A stretch of 64,000 bases of DNA, taken from NCBI RefSeq assembly GCF_004025585.1, contig NZ_QTZO01000009.1:1-64000 (forward strand), in the 5' to 3' direction. Below, piece after piece: positions 8,542 to 17,531 of this stretch. A program made the translations under genes and the position numbers. Source of the DNA: Pseudodesulfovibrio sp. S3. Lineage in GTDB: Bacteria > Desulfobacterota > Desulfovibrionia > Desulfovibrionales > Desulfovibrionaceae. Positions within the stretch are counted from its first letter, which is position 1. The number at the start of each line of letters is the position of its first letter. The notes beneath the pieces were generated by a model. It saw nothing but the letters and a program-made list of their open reading frames with translations, was not told the origin of the DNA and did no database searches.

Positions 8542-9966
8542 CTAGCGCATGACCCATTCGGCCAGGAGCTGCGGGCGCTGCAACCCGCAAATCTGCTGGA
8601 AGTTGCACTGGGCGGTCAGTTCCACGCCGTTCTTGATGATGGACACGGGCCGGTCCGCAGACACGACCACAACCACGATGTGATCATGCTCGGCTGTAAA
8701 GCGCAGGGCCGAATTGAACCGTGCGCCCCTGGCCCTGTTTTCACCGGGCACGCTCCGGCCGTCCATGAGGCAGGCGAAGCCGTGCAGCTTCAGGTCACGC
8801 CCGAGATGCAGGGCACCGTCCAGCTTGGCCAGGGAACAGGCCAATTTGAGCTGACTGCTGTCCTTGAGGTCCAGCGGCTCCACAAAATGCTGGCCGGACA
8901 TGGTAAGGCGCTCATCGGACATGTCCACCACCAACGTGCAGCCGTGTTTTCTGTCACGGACCCGGTTGACCATGAGCGAAACCATCTTGAAAAGGGACGT
9001 CTGGCTTTCCATGTCCATATCCGTTTCCAGGAGCTGTTCCTCCAGCTGGACCAGATTGGCCTTGAGGTTGGAGGAATGGAACCGCCCGTCGGAGAAACTG
9101 CACACCAGGCGTTCCTGTATCCACAAAAACCCGTGGGTACCGGAAAACTGCGCTGCCAGATAGGCCCCGGGCATGGGACCGATGGCTATGCCAAGCACCG
9201 ACGAACCATCGGCCACCAGCACGCGCCCGGAATCCTCCACGGCCTGCAACAATTTGCGGACATGCTTGATATCCTTCACTCTTGGCTGCTCATTCTCGGG
9301 AAAACGACAGACGAACCGGACTTGATCCAATTGGCTTGGTTCCACCACCACCATGCGGCCGCGCGGCCATGCGCCCTCTTCCTTGGTGCCGGACACACCG
9401 ATAAGGGCGTCCAGAAAGGGATACACACGTATTTTGGTATCAAGCCAGCCCATCCTCGACCGCTCATCCACGATGAAATCCCTGATGGCATGAGGGGCGC
9501 AATGCTGGAGCATGAACCCGGCCGTGTCCAATCCCATGATGTTGCAGGTCTGAAAACTCTGGGAGACAAGTTCCGCAGCATACTCCAACCAGCTCCTGGT
9601 AGGGCCGGTGGAGCACATGTCCGGGTGCTCCTCGGTGAACCACATCTGGTATCCCATGGACTGGGATCTGGCGCCCAGTGTGATGATACCGGACAGGTCC
9701 AGTCCGGCCTCGTCCTGACTGATGACCTCCAGCCCATTGCCGCATTCACCAGAATCACGCCATTTGCTTGAATAGAGATAATAATCCCGAAGCTTTGGTT
9801 CATGTCCTTCCAACAGTCCCTGAGGGTCGCAGATGCGTGGGGGAGAACCCGGTGCACGGGCATATATGATCGCTGCCCGACTCTGTTGCGAAAAATGGGA
9901 CAACCCTTCGCAGAGACCGTCCAGAATATGGAACATGCAGATGTTTTCGAACGCGGCTTCAGACAT
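8542..9966 (-). CDS. DAC-like (DisA_N fold) protein with altered catalytic motif
   Basis: The C-terminal 140 residues of this 474-residue protein match the diadenylate cyclase (DAC) domain. They include RKHGCTLVV (about 339-347), the DGA motif (383-385, in KLDGALHL), a GARFNSALRF segment (about 414-423) and the strand VVVVVSADRPVSIIKNG. In DisA and CdaA the segment after DGA reads GxRHRAA, and the RHR triad contacts nucleotide phosphates; here it is RFN (416-418). The protein may therefore bind or make a different nucleotide, or only sense one. The N-terminal 330 residues are soluble and unassigned, perhaps one of the sensor families known to precede DAC domains. A two-helix membrane gene follows immediately downstream. 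Confidence 0.7.
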   Translation of the reverse strand: MSEAAFENICMFHILDGLCEGLSHFSQQSRAAIIYARAPGSPPRICDPQGLLEGHEPKLRDYYLYSSKWRDSGECGNGLEVISQDEAGLDLSGIITLGARSQSMGYQMWFTEEHPDMCSTGPTRSWLEYAAELVSQSFQTCNIMGLDTAGFMLQHCAPHAIRDFIVDERSRMGWLDTKIRVYPFLDALIGVSGTKEEGAWPRGRMVVVEPSQLDQVRFVCRFPENEQPRVKDIKHVRKLLQAVEDSGRVLVADGSSVLGIAIGPMPGAYLAAQFSGTHGFLWIQERLVCSFSDGRFHSSNLKANLVQLEEQLLETDMDMESQTSLFKMVSLMVNRVRDRKHGCTLVVDMSDERLTMSGQHFVEPLDLKDSSQLKLACSLAKLDGALHLGRDLKLHGFACLMDGRSVPGENRARGARFNSALRFTAEHDHIVVVVVSADRPVSIIKNGVELTAQCNFQQICGLQRPQLLAEWVMR

Positions 9967-10053
9967 TTCCGGCTCCCCGAGTCAATATATTCACCCTATC
10001 TTGGCAGAACCTAGGCCAAAAGTCTCAACAATGTCCAGAAGAGTATGTGTTGA

Positions 10054-10101
10054 GGGGAGAACCTCCCCCGGACCCTCATCACCTCATTTTCCCAAACTTT
10101 T
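10054..10101 (+). repeat. 3'-end hairpin repeat, partial copy B1
   Basis: This stretch reads GGGGAGAACCTCCCCCGGAC and then a C-rich tract ending TTTTCCCAAACTTTT. It is about 85 percent alike by eye to bases 1-37. It lies between the DAC-like gene start and the end of the next minus-strand gene. Confidence 0.6.
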
Positions 10102-10190
10102 CGAGTGTCTCCGACAAGGGAACACGAGTGCATAAAGAAAACACCTGACTCAAAACAAGCCTTGGCCTCTCTCGGCACAAACCCCACGGA

Positions 10191-10241
10191 GCGGCGCCAA
10201 AAAGATTGGGAGAGTCCAGGACAGCGTCCTGCTGCCGGAGG
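10191..10241 (-). repeat. 3'-end hairpin repeat, copy B2
   Basis: On the plus strand it runs GCGGCGCCAAAAAGATTGGG to GCTGCCGGAGG. The GCCGGAGG end abuts the stop of the VOC-HAD gene at 10246, the same polarity as the copies behind ftsX and the 63.5 kb gene. The central palindrome CAGGACAGCGTCCTG is preserved. Confidence 0.55.
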
Positions 10242-10245
10242 TTTC

Positions 10246-11037
10246 TTACTTCCTGGCTGCCTTGAGGACGTCGGCCAGTTCGCGGACAACGCCGCAGCCG
10301 CCGCAGGCCTGGGTGACGTAGTCGGCCTGCGCCAGGATGGATGGATGCCCGTCGGCCGGAGCGACCTTGAAGCCTGCCAGCCCCATGGCGTCGGCGTCGT
10401 TGACGTCATTGCCGACGAACAGGATGTCGGCCACGGAGATTCCGCGCTTGTCGGCCAGTTCGAGGAGTGCGGACCCCTTGTCCCGGATGCCGTGGATCGC
10501 TTCCAGACCGATCTTGTCGGCCCTGGCCTTGACCACGGGGTTCACCTCCGTACTCAGGACAACCTGCTCCAGGCCAAGCCTGCGGATCATGCCCACGCCC
10601 AGGCCGTCGCTGCGATTGGCCCGCACCGACTCGCTCCCGTCCTGGTCCACGATCACCCGGTTGTCGGTCATGACCCCGTCAAAGTCGTAGACCACGAGTT
10701 TGACCCGGTGCGCACCGGGCAGACCACGCCCGACCAGGGCGATCATTTCCCCGTCCAAACCGAGATAGAGCGGTGCGTCCCCCATGAGCTTCTGCGCACG
10801 GCCTCCGCCGTTGTCCAGAATGGCGTTCACCGCCTTGTCCACGTCAGTCACCTCAAGGGTCACGATGACGCACCCTCCGGCAGTGGTGTCCTTGACCTCC
10901 ACCAGCCGCAGGGATTGCCCGAAAGGTCCAATAAGCAAAGCGTTCCAGGCAAGGTCGAAACCCAATGCCTGTTTGTAGAAGGCAGCGGATTTTTCAATGT
11001 TTCGGACCAACAGGGTAACAGGCGGAAAAGCGGCCAT
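10246..11037 (-). CDS. VOC (glyoxalase-like) plus KdsC-type HAD phosphatase fusion
   Basis: Two domains share one frame. Residues 1-105 are a vicinal-oxygen-chelate repeat (VTLLVRNIEKSAAFYKQALGF, then VIVTLEVTDVDKAVNAI). Residues 110-263 are a HAD phosphatase of the KdsC/NeuA-C-terminal type: YDFDGVMTDNRV carries the nucleophile and acid Asp pair, and VGNDVNDADAM carries the metal-binding Asp residues. KdsC-like enzymes dephosphorylate 8-phosphate sugar acids such as KDO-8-P. The VOC half may bind a metal or substrate; I cannot assign its metal ligands with certainty. A clear ribosome-binding site (AAGGAG) precedes the ATG at 11037, and the frame is open throughout, so this is not a sequencing merger. 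KDO phosphatase is possible; the combined role is unknown. Confidence 0.75.
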   Translation of the reverse strand: MAAFPPVTLLVRNIEKSAAFYKQALGFDLAWNALLIGPFGQSLRLVEVKDTTAGGCVIVTLEVTDVDKAVNAILDNGGGRAQKLMGDAPLYLGLDGEMIALVGRGLPGAHRVKLVVYDFDGVMTDNRVIVDQDGSESVRANRSDGLGVGMIRRLGLEQVVLSTEVNPVVKARADKIGLEAIHGIRDKGSALLELADKRGISVADILFVGNDVNDADAMGLAGFKVAPADGHPSILAQADYVTQACGGCGVVRELADVLKAARK

Positions 11038-11194
11038 CTCGACTCCTTGGGTTCACGATTTGCTGCGCAGATTACCCTGACCCGTAAAATGGCGCAAGAG
11101 TCTGGCCGAGAATGCCGGGAGTGGCTGCTCCGCGCCCGTAAACGCCCCCTGAAAGCATTTCCTGCGGCCGGATGGGGCGAGGGCCACAAACCGG

Positions 11195-11237
11195 ATTGCC
11201 ATCTCTTAAAAACGGACAAAAGAGTCCAAATGGCAAT
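11195..11237 (-). other. Stem-loop downstream of the RND operon
   Basis: The arms ATTGCCAT (11195-11202) and ATGGCAAT (11230-11237) enclose a second CTCTT/AAGAG pair. It lies 74 bases beyond the stop of the RND pump gene. No T-run follows on either strand, so it may be a processing or rho-dependent end rather than a classical terminator. The rest of the 270-base gap 11038-11310 shows nothing else I can name. Confidence 0.4.
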
Positions 11238-11310
11238 AGTTATTCCTGAGATTACAGCGAGACCTGCTTTGTCTAGACATTTGCTAGACTTTCTCTAAAT
11301 GCCTGACTGA

Positions 11311-14300
11311 CTACAATCCGCCGTCCCTTTCGGCCATTTTGAGTTTCTCCGCCCGCTTTTTCTCCTTCCGCTCCTTCCTGCGCATGAGCAGATCCCATTC
11401 GACGGGCATGATGATCAGCGTCAGGGTGGTGGCGACGCACAGTCCGGTCACGAAGGTGGTGGCCATGGTGCCCCATACCATTGAATAGAAGGGGATACCC
11501 AGAGCCATGGGCAGCAAGCCCAGGGTGGTGGTCAATGTGGTCATGAGAATAGGCCGCAAACGGATACGAACCCCTTCGCGGATGGCTTCCAGTCGCGTGT
11601 ATCCCGCCGCATACAACCGGTTGATGAAATCAAGCAGGACCAGCGAGTCGTTGACCACGACTCCGGCGACTCCCACGGTGGCGATGAAGCTGTTCACCGT
11701 AAAAAGGGAGCGGGTCAGGAACGTGCCGAAAACCACGCCGATCAGGGCAAACGCCACAGCCGAAAGGATGATTACCGGCTGAACATAGGATTGGAACTGA
11801 CAGGCCAGGATGGTGTACATGATCAGTATCGCGATACAAAACGCATACATGAGCGAAGTGAACGACCGGCCGGTGGACTCGAACTCACCGGCGAAGCTGA
11901 TGGTCGCACCGGGATATTTGTCCAGGATGGACTCGTAATAAACCCGAACATCGTGCACCACGCTGGTGGCGCTGACCGGTGAGCCTTCCCGGATGTTGGC
12001 GGTCAGGGCAATGGCACGTTGGCCCTGAAACCTGTTGAGCTGCCCAGGTTCGCGGTAGGCCATTACCTCCACCAGATCCCCCACGCGCACAGGCCCGGTA
12101 TCGCGCTCAAGCATGGGAATATCCAAGGCGTCTTCAGGTTGCTGTAAAAACTGTTTGCCGATTTTCATGCGCAGGTCGATGTCTTCGTCCGCAGCACGGA
12201 ACTTGCCGACAAACCGTCCGTCCAGAATGCCGCCCGCCAAGGCAACCACCTGGGCCGGAGTCAATCCGTATTCGGATACGAGGCTCGGCACCGGGCTGAA
12301 CCTGAAAATACGGTTATCAGACCCAGTGTCTGTTGAAAAATCGATGAGATACGGTGAAATTTTGTCATTTCGCTTGATCCAGTTGGCGATATCGTCCTTG
12401 AGGGCAACCACGGAATCCTGATCCGGCCCGAGAACCCGGATATTCAAGTCCTTGCCTGCCGGTGGGCCGCCCTTCTCAGGCCATACGCGCAGCTTCCACC
12501 CGTCCGCGGCCAGGGGTTCAAGCTTCCTGCGGATGGTTTCAAGCAACAGCACCGGGTCGTTATCGGGATTATCAACAAAATCGTGATGCTCCCGATCGGG
12601 CAACTCCACGATGACTATGGCCCGGTTGGAACTGAACATGTTCTCGTAGTCGTCATTGATGTCCATGCCACCCAGCCCGGAACACGCCTTGGTGGTTCCA
12701 GGCCCCAACTCCATAAGGGTCCTTGATACCTCCTTGGCCTTATTCGAAGCGGTATACACATCAGTGCTCACCGGGCCTTCCATGGAAACATAATACTGGG
12801 TGTATTCCTCCGGAAAAAACTTGATGCGCAACAGCGGCATCACCCCTGAAACCGACACGCCCATCATAACCAGGGCCATGACAAAGGCACCGAACACCAC
12901 GGCCATGGATTTCCATTTGTGGCGCAGGGAAAACTGGAGAGCTGAGTCTGTGACCCTCTTGAGCCAGATCATGACCGCAATCTCCTTGACCTGGTGATGG
13001 GCCTTGATGTCAGCCGTCAGCTTGGCCGCTCCCGGCCAATCCATGAAATGGGAGGGAAGAATGAACAGGCACTCGAAAATGGATGCGCCAATGGCAAAAG
13101 AAACCGCTTTGGGCACCTGGGCAAAGAACTCACCTGTGGAACCGGTCATGATCAACATCGGCAGAAAGGCCGCCACCGTGGTCGAAGTGGCCGCGATCAC
13201 CGGCAGAAAGACCTCGCTTGTCCCATCCACCACGGCCTCTTTGATCTGCTTGCCGTCCTGCACATGCCGGTAGATGTTTTCCACCACCACGATGGCATCG
13301 TCCACGATAATGCCGCTGACCAGGACAAAGGAAAAGAGCGTGATTTCGTTTATGGAATTGTTGGTGATCCACATGATGATCATGGTCACGAGAAAGGCAA
13401 AGGGTACCCCCACCGTGGTCAGCATGGCATTGCGGAATCCCATGACACACCAGATACAAACGCAGACCAGGACGATACCTACCAGCAGGTTGGAGCCGAG
13501 TGTGTTGATATTTTCACGGATGTTGACGCGCTGGTCCTGGGTCATGACCGCCTCAACGCCCTCTTTTACAAGCACGGAATGGAACCCGGCCACCACCTTT
13601 TCGACCTCGGCACCTATGTCCAGAGCGTTTCCGTCAGGCGTTTTTATCACCTTGATCGAAACGGAATCCTTGCCGTTGACCGACGACACCACGAACGGGT
13701 CCCGATAGTCCATGCCCGCCGCGCTCAATACGTCACCCACGGTCACGAAGGAACCGTCCAGGTCACGGCGGATCACCGTGGCCGCGATTTCGTCGCGGGA
13801 CCGAAATTTCTCGTCCACCACAATGACGTACTCACCGGAGTCACTGATAAAATCACCGGCAGGCACAGAGACGTTAGCGCCTTCCAGAGCCTTGCCCACC
13901 TCATCGAACGTCACTCCGAGCCGGACCATCTTCCCCGGATCCAGGGAAACATGATACTCCCGATCATATTCGCCGTTGACCTGCACTTCCTTGACGCCCG
14001 GAATGCGCTGGAGCGGCAGCTTCAGTTCCTCGGCCATAAGGCTCAAGGCTCGGTTTGAGCGGTCTCCCACCAAATTGACCGATATGACCGGCAACCATTC
14101 CGACACCCGGATGACGGTAAATGTCGGCGGGTCCATCTCATCGGGCAGATCGTTCTGAACCGACAACACCTTGAAACGCAATTCGTCATACAGTTTGTCA
14201 TAATCAGTGTCGTCAAGGAACTTGACCATGATGGATGCACGCTGGCGGAAGGACCGCGAACGAATAAATTCTACGTTCTCAAGATCTTCCAGGGCGTCTT

Positions 14301-14523
14301 CGATCTTGCGTGTGACCAGGGTTTCCACTTCGTCAGGACTGGCCCCCGGCAGGAAACCGGTGATGATGACCTTGCCCATGCGCACATCAGGGTAGCGTTC
14401 CACAGGCAGGTCGTAGAGGCAGAACACGCCCACGACCATGAGCATGACGAACAGGAGGTTGACAAAAACTTTTTGTCCAAGAGTCAGCCTTATAAGGCTT
14501 TGCACCGGTGTATCCTTAAGCAT
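11311..14523 (-). CDS. RND efflux pump inner-membrane subunit (AcrB/MexB-like)
   Basis: This 1,070-residue hydrophobe/amphiphile efflux pump is driven by protons. It starts with the usual membrane-embedded helix (KVFVNLLFVMLMVVGVFCLY), then the PGASPDEVE porter motif. The paired Asp residues needed for proton relay are in GIIVDDAIVVVENI (around residue 405). A second half repeats the design (VAGVVVNDSLVLLDFINR). Length is normal. The partner membrane fusion protein lies 18 bases upstream and a TetR gene just before that, so the pump should be part of a three-gene repressor-controlled operon. No outer-membrane TolC-type gene is adjacent. Drug or solvent export is likely; the substrate is not visible. 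Confidence 0.92.
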   Translation of the reverse strand: MLKDTPVQSLIRLTLGQKVFVNLLFVMLMVVGVFCLYDLPVERYPDVRMGKVIITGFLPGASPDEVETLVTRKIEDALEDLENVEFIRSRSFRQRASIMVKFLDDTDYDKLYDELRFKVLSVQNDLPDEMDPPTFTVIRVSEWLPVISVNLVGDRSNRALSLMAEELKLPLQRIPGVKEVQVNGEYDREYHVSLDPGKMVRLGVTFDEVGKALEGANVSVPAGDFISDSGEYVIVVDEKFRSRDEIAATVIRRDLDGSFVTVGDVLSAAGMDYRDPFVVSSVNGKDSVSIKVIKTPDGNALDIGAEVEKVVAGFHSVLVKEGVEAVMTQDQRVNIRENINTLGSNLLVGIVLVCVCIWCVMGFRNAMLTTVGVPFAFLVTMIIMWITNNSINEITLFSFVLVSGIIVDDAIVVVENIYRHVQDGKQIKEAVVDGTSEVFLPVIAATSTTVAAFLPMLIMTGSTGEFFAQVPKAVSFAIGASIFECLFILPSHFMDWPGAAKLTADIKAHHQVKEIAVMIWLKRVTDSALQFSLRHKWKSMAVVFGAFVMALVMMGVSVSGVMPLLRIKFFPEEYTQYYVSMEGPVSTDVYTASNKAKEVSRTLMELGPGTTKACSGLGGMDINDDYENMFSSNRAIVIVELPDREHHDFVDNPDNDPVLLLETIRRKLEPLAADGWKLRVWPEKGGPPAGKDLNIRVLGPDQDSVVALKDDIANWIKRNDKISPYLIDFSTDTGSDNRIFRFSPVPSLVSEYGLTPAQVVALAGGILDGRFVGKFRAADEDIDLRMKIGKQFLQQPEDALDIPMLERDTGPVRVGDLVEVMAYREPGQLNRFQGQRAIALTANIREGSPVSATSVVHDVRVYYESILDKYPGATISFAGEFESTGRSFTSLMYAFCIAILIMYTILACQFQSYVQPVIILSAVAFALIGVVFGTFLTRSLFTVNSFIATVGVAGVVVNDSLVLLDFINRLYAAGYTRLEAIREGVRIRLRPILMTTLTTTLGLLPMALGIPFYSMVWGTMATTFVTGLCVATTLTLIIMPVEWDLLMRRKERKEKKRAEKLKMAERDGGL

Positions 14524-14541
14524 GGTTTGCCTCGATGACCG

Positions 14542-15630
14542 CTAGGGTTTCAGCAGAAAGACGTCACCGGGACGGATATCCGAGCCGGAAACACGGCGTG
14601 TCTCGTCATCACCGGAGCCAAGCAGCACCACGCGCACCCGATCGCCGCTCGGGGTCATGAGGAAGTATTCCTCGTAGGCCTTGACGAGTGCGGACTTGGG
14701 CACGATGACCGCGCCACCCGGATCGGGCAGATCGATGGTCAGTTCGGTCCTGATGCCTCCACGAAATTCGAAGTCGCCCTTGGTGATTTCCAGGTCCACG
14801 TTGATCTTGCGGCTTTGTGCGTCAAACCCCGGGGATACACGCGCCACCTTGGCCGGGATGGTCACGCCAAGGTCGGTCAATTGGAGCTGTACCGTGTCAC
14901 CCATGGTTTTCAGGGCGCGGTATTCCTCGCTGGCCAGGGCAAACGGCACGAGCAGGACGTCGTACCGGCCGAGTTCCGCCACCTTTTCGCCCTTGGTGAT
15001 CCATTCCCCCGGCTCGATGTACCTGGTAATCACCTTCCAACCCGACGGGCCGATCAGGGAAAACCGCTTCATCCGCTCCATGAGCACCCGCTCCTCCACC
15101 TGCTTGGCACGGAGCTGCTGCAAGGCGGACTGGTGGGCACGGATATTGGAATCCAGGGTGGACTGGGCCGCCGTCCTGTTCTTTACCAGCATCTGGTAGC
15201 GGTCCATTTCCTTCTTGTTATAGTCGAGATCGCTTTTGAGGCGCTCCTGATCCGTGCGGTTGCCAACCAGGTCCAATTGAATAAAGGTGGTATCCAACTC
15301 GGCGAACAGTCCGCCCTTGCCCAAGGTGTCACCCACATCGGCCAAAACCTTGGCCACACGCCCGGATTCCTCGGAAACCAGGGTCATGGAGTTGCGGGCG
15401 CGAGTGAAGCCGGTCAAGGAGGACCGACGCGCAGCGGACTGGGCCACAAAGGTTTCGGTGGACTTGACCTGAAGCACAGAAGGGGTCTCGACCTCGACGC
15501 TGGCCGCCTCCGCCAGAGTACTGCCGGGCAGGGATTCCTCACTCGCGGCTTCTCCGCCGAGCCGGTCATTGCCGCATCCTGCCGTGAACATCAGCATCAA
15601 TACCAATATTATCGCCTGTATCCATTTCAT
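14542..15630 (-). CDS. RND membrane fusion lipoprotein
   Basis: This is the periplasmic adaptor for the RND pump downstream. The N-terminus is a lipoprotein signal with lipobox TAGC (Cys at about residue 19). The following domains are those of the HlyD/AcrA family: a split lipoyl-like region (SGRVAKVLADVGDTLGKG), a helical hairpin rich in Lys, Glu and Gln (about 115-175), and a beta-barrel and membrane-proximal region ending GDVFLLKP. AAGG nine bases before the ATG at 15630 supports the start. It begins 12 bases after the TetR gene ends. Confidence 0.9.
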   Translation of the reverse strand: MKWIQAIILVLMLMFTAGCGNDRLGGEAASEESLPGSTLAEAASVEVETPSVLQVKSTETFVAQSAARRSSLTGFTRARNSMTLVSEESGRVAKVLADVGDTLGKGGLFAELDTTFIQLDLVGNRTDQERLKSDLDYNKKEMDRYQMLVKNRTAAQSTLDSNIRAHQSALQQLRAKQVEERVLMERMKRFSLIGPSGWKVITRYIEPGEWITKGEKVAELGRYDVLLVPFALASEEYRALKTMGDTVQLQLTDLGVTIPAKVARVSPGFDAQSRKINVDLEITKGDFEFRGGIRTELTIDLPDPGGAVIVPKSALVKAYEEYFLMTPSGDRVRVVLLGSGDDETRRVSGSDIRPGDVFLLKP

Positions 15631-15642
15631 GATTTTTCGCCT

Positions 15643-16275
15643 TTATCTTTTTGGTGTCAGCCCTTTGTCAAAGGGCCGCATCCAGAACTCAAGCAGGTTT
15701 TCCGTCAGCGCATCCACGTCCAACGAACCGCCCATCAACGCAGAAACCTGACCCGTGCCGATAAGATGGGCCAGGCCGTGGACACTCGACCAATGGCCAA
15801 AAACAAGGGTATCCACATCCATCTCCCCGAAATATCCCGTCTTCACGCACTCTTGCACTGTCGCTCGAAAATTCTTGAAGGAAATCATCGAGCTGGCCGC
15901 CCATTCACCATCGAGATCCACCTGCTCGCAGCTGGTACTGAACATGAGGTAATAGTATTCCGGCTCACGCAGGGCGAACCTGACATATTGCCGACCGCCT
16001 TCTCGAAGGCGTTCCATGGGGTCGGAAATGGTTTCGATCCCGACCCGCTGCCGTTCTACGTATCGGGCAAACCCCTCTTCGCGCAGCACGGACAGTATCT
16101 CCCGTTTGTTCTTGAAATACCTATAAATGGCCGCAGGGCTGTACTCGATCTTGGAGGCGACCCTCCGCAACGTCACATTGTCGAACCCCTCTTTCACGAA
16201 GAGACGCTTGGCCGCATCCAGTATGCTCCGACGCATCTTTTCCTTGTCCCGTTCACGCCTATTTTGAGTACTCAT
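15643..16275 (-). CDS. TetR-family repressor of the RND operon
   Basis: The N-terminal helix-turn-helix covers about residues 14-60 (ILDAAKRLFVKEGFDNVTLR, then YSPAAIYRYFKNKREIL). The C-terminal ligand-binding half has an aromatic stretch PEYYYLMFSTS. AGGTGG before the ATG at 16275 selects this start over a GTG at 16284. It is the first gene of the TetR-MFP-RND set. A perfect 19-base palindrome 29 bases upstream (16304-16322) is the expected operator, implying autoregulation and derepression by a pump substrate. Confidence 0.9.
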   Translation of the reverse strand: MSTQNRRERDKEKMRRSILDAAKRLFVKEGFDNVTLRRVASKIEYSPAAIYRYFKNKREILSVLREEGFARYVERQRVGIETISDPMERLREGGRQYVRFALREPEYYYLMFSTSCEQVDLDGEWAASSMISFKNFRATVQECVKTGYFGEMDVDTLVFGHWSSVHGLAHLIGTGQVSALMGGSLDVDALTENLLEFWMRPFDKGLTPKR

Positions 16276-16303
16276 GCGCCCCACCTAGCAAGCCGTGTTC
16301 ATT

Positions 16304-16322
16304 TTGTAAACACTGTTTACAA
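16304..16322. promoter_or_regulatory. Palindromic TetR operator
   Basis: The sequence TTGTAAACACTGTTTACAA is a perfect 9-1-9 palindrome. It sits just upstream of the TetR gene that heads the efflux operon, a typical autoregulatory position. Assigning this operator to that TetR is inference. Confidence 0.75.
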
Positions 16323-16379
16323 TTTGTTACAACTATGCACATTAGCGTACAATACTTGAAATCCGCCTGACCATTTTCA

Positions 16380-16901
16380 TCATTTTTTTACACCGCGCTC
16401 CAAAGACAGGACTTTCCTCATGGCGCACAAAACCACGAGATGATGGAAAGGGCGTATGAAGTTGAAATATATCCATCCGACCCGGTTCAGATACCAGACC
16501 ACGGTAATCAGGTGAAAACGGCGCATTCCGTTTTGCAGAGGTTCCGTCGAGACCGCCAGGACCGCCGTCAAATGGCTCTCACGGCCCTCGGCAACCCAAT
16601 AGGTTTCCCCGTCCGAAGCAACAACTTCAAAGAAACCGGCATGTTCGCCCACCTCCACCGGCAGGGTCTGCTCCGTGAACCGCTCCATGTCCGGGACCTC
16701 CCGCTCGCCCTGGCCCAACAACCGGAGCAACCAGACCCGAACATGCCACAGGGCGGTCATCCATCCAGGCCGGTAGGAAAGCACTCCGGCCGTAAAGGCC
16801 TTCAACGAAATCGTCCCGTCCAGGCTCTGCACATCCACATGATCAGCTCCGTCCGTCCGGCCTTTCATACCCGAAAGACTGTCGACATCATGCCGCAACA
16901 T
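16380..16901 (-). CDS. DUF2867 family protein
   Basis: This 173-residue protein carries the DUF2867 hallmarks: a SYRPGWMTALWHVR segment, GEHAGFFEVVASDGETYWVA, and a C-terminal NRVGWIYFNFIRPFHHLVV. Related domains are found alone or fused to NAD-binding domains, and the function is unknown. AGGAGGAAACG before the ATG at 16901 is a very good ribosome-binding site and is preferred to a GTG at 16925. It begins ten bases after the TetR gene 16912-17523 ends, so it is probably that regulator's target and partner. Confidence 0.8.
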   Translation of the reverse strand: MLRHDVDSLSGMKGRTDGADHVDVQSLDGTISLKAFTAGVLSYRPGWMTALWHVRVWLLRLLGQGEREVPDMERFTEQTLPVEVGEHAGFFEVVASDGETYWVAEGRESHLTAVLAVSTEPLQNGMRRFHLITVVWYLNRVGWIYFNFIRPFHHLVVLCAMRKVLSLERGVKK

Positions 16902-16911
16902 CGTTTCCTCC

Positions 16912-17523
16912 TCATGCAAGGACACCGTTCAGGACCACTTCAAACAATGGCTCAACTTGGGCTACCTGTTTCGACGCATCGAACTCCTCTGCATTGAGAC
17001 CATCGATGAGGCCGTTCAGATACAGACTCCAACAAACCAAGGCCACGTGTGCACCCGACACCTCGGGTTTCACTTCTCCTGTGGCCTTTCCGTTCTCGAC
17101 AATTGCAGCGATCAGACCCAAGGCCTCCATGAGTTGTGCATCGAATCGTTCTTTCCACTCTCCCGTTGCAAACAATGCCTCCTTGACCACGGACCGGAGA
17201 AACAAGGTCTGCTCACTGTAGTAACCATAAAGGCAATGCAACATATGCCGGAACTGTCCCATGAGAGGCGCATCACCAGGAATGGATTCAATGGCCTGAC
17301 CGAGAACCTCCCCTATCTCTTCAAAAAAAGTGGAAAACAGCAGGGATTTCTTGTCGTTGAAGTGAAGGGCGATGGTACCGAGGCCAACCCCGGCTTTCTC
17401 GGCCAAAGCACGCATGGTCGTTTTTTCAAACCCGCATTCGATGATCAAACTCCGTGCAGCTTTCTGAATCTGCTGACGGGTTTCCCGCTTTCGCTGTTCC
17501 TGCAATGACGGTTTCCTGACCAT
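16912..17523 (-). CDS. TetR-family regulator
   Basis: This is a 203-residue TetR repressor. The DNA-binding domain (about residues 10-60) includes QQIQKAARSLIIECGFEKTT and LGTIALHFNDKKSLL. The C-terminal domain is helical and probably dimerises and binds a small molecule. AAAGGGG precedes the ATG at 17523. It forms a two-gene unit with the DUF2867 gene. The 43-base palindrome just upstream (17532-17574), containing two tandem half-palindromes, is the likely binding site. Confidence 0.88.
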   Translation of the reverse strand: MVRKPSLQEQRKRETRQQIQKAARSLIIECGFEKTTMRALAEKAGVGLGTIALHFNDKKSLLFSTFFEEIGEVLGQAIESIPGDAPLMGQFRHMLHCLYGYYSEQTLFLRSVVKEALFATGEWKERFDAQLMEALGLIAAIVENGKATGEVKPEVSGAHVALVCWSLYLNGLIDGLNAEEFDASKQVAQVEPLFEVVLNGVLA

Positions 17524-17531
17524 GACATTCC

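Noticed and set aside
8422-9771. Long plus-strand reading frame (449 codons)
   Set aside because: It lies antisense inside the DAC-like gene, its sequence lacks any domain pattern and it has no ribosome-binding site; it is a shadow of GC-rich coding.
10105-11298. Long plus-strand frame opposite the VOC-HAD gene
   Set aside because: The minus-strand frame shows two known domains and a ribosome-binding site; the plus-strand product looks random and runs across the repeat and intergenic bases.
14815-16359. 514-codon plus-strand frame across the MFP and TetR genes
   Set aside because: It crosses two well-supported minus-strand genes and their operator; no domain is seen.
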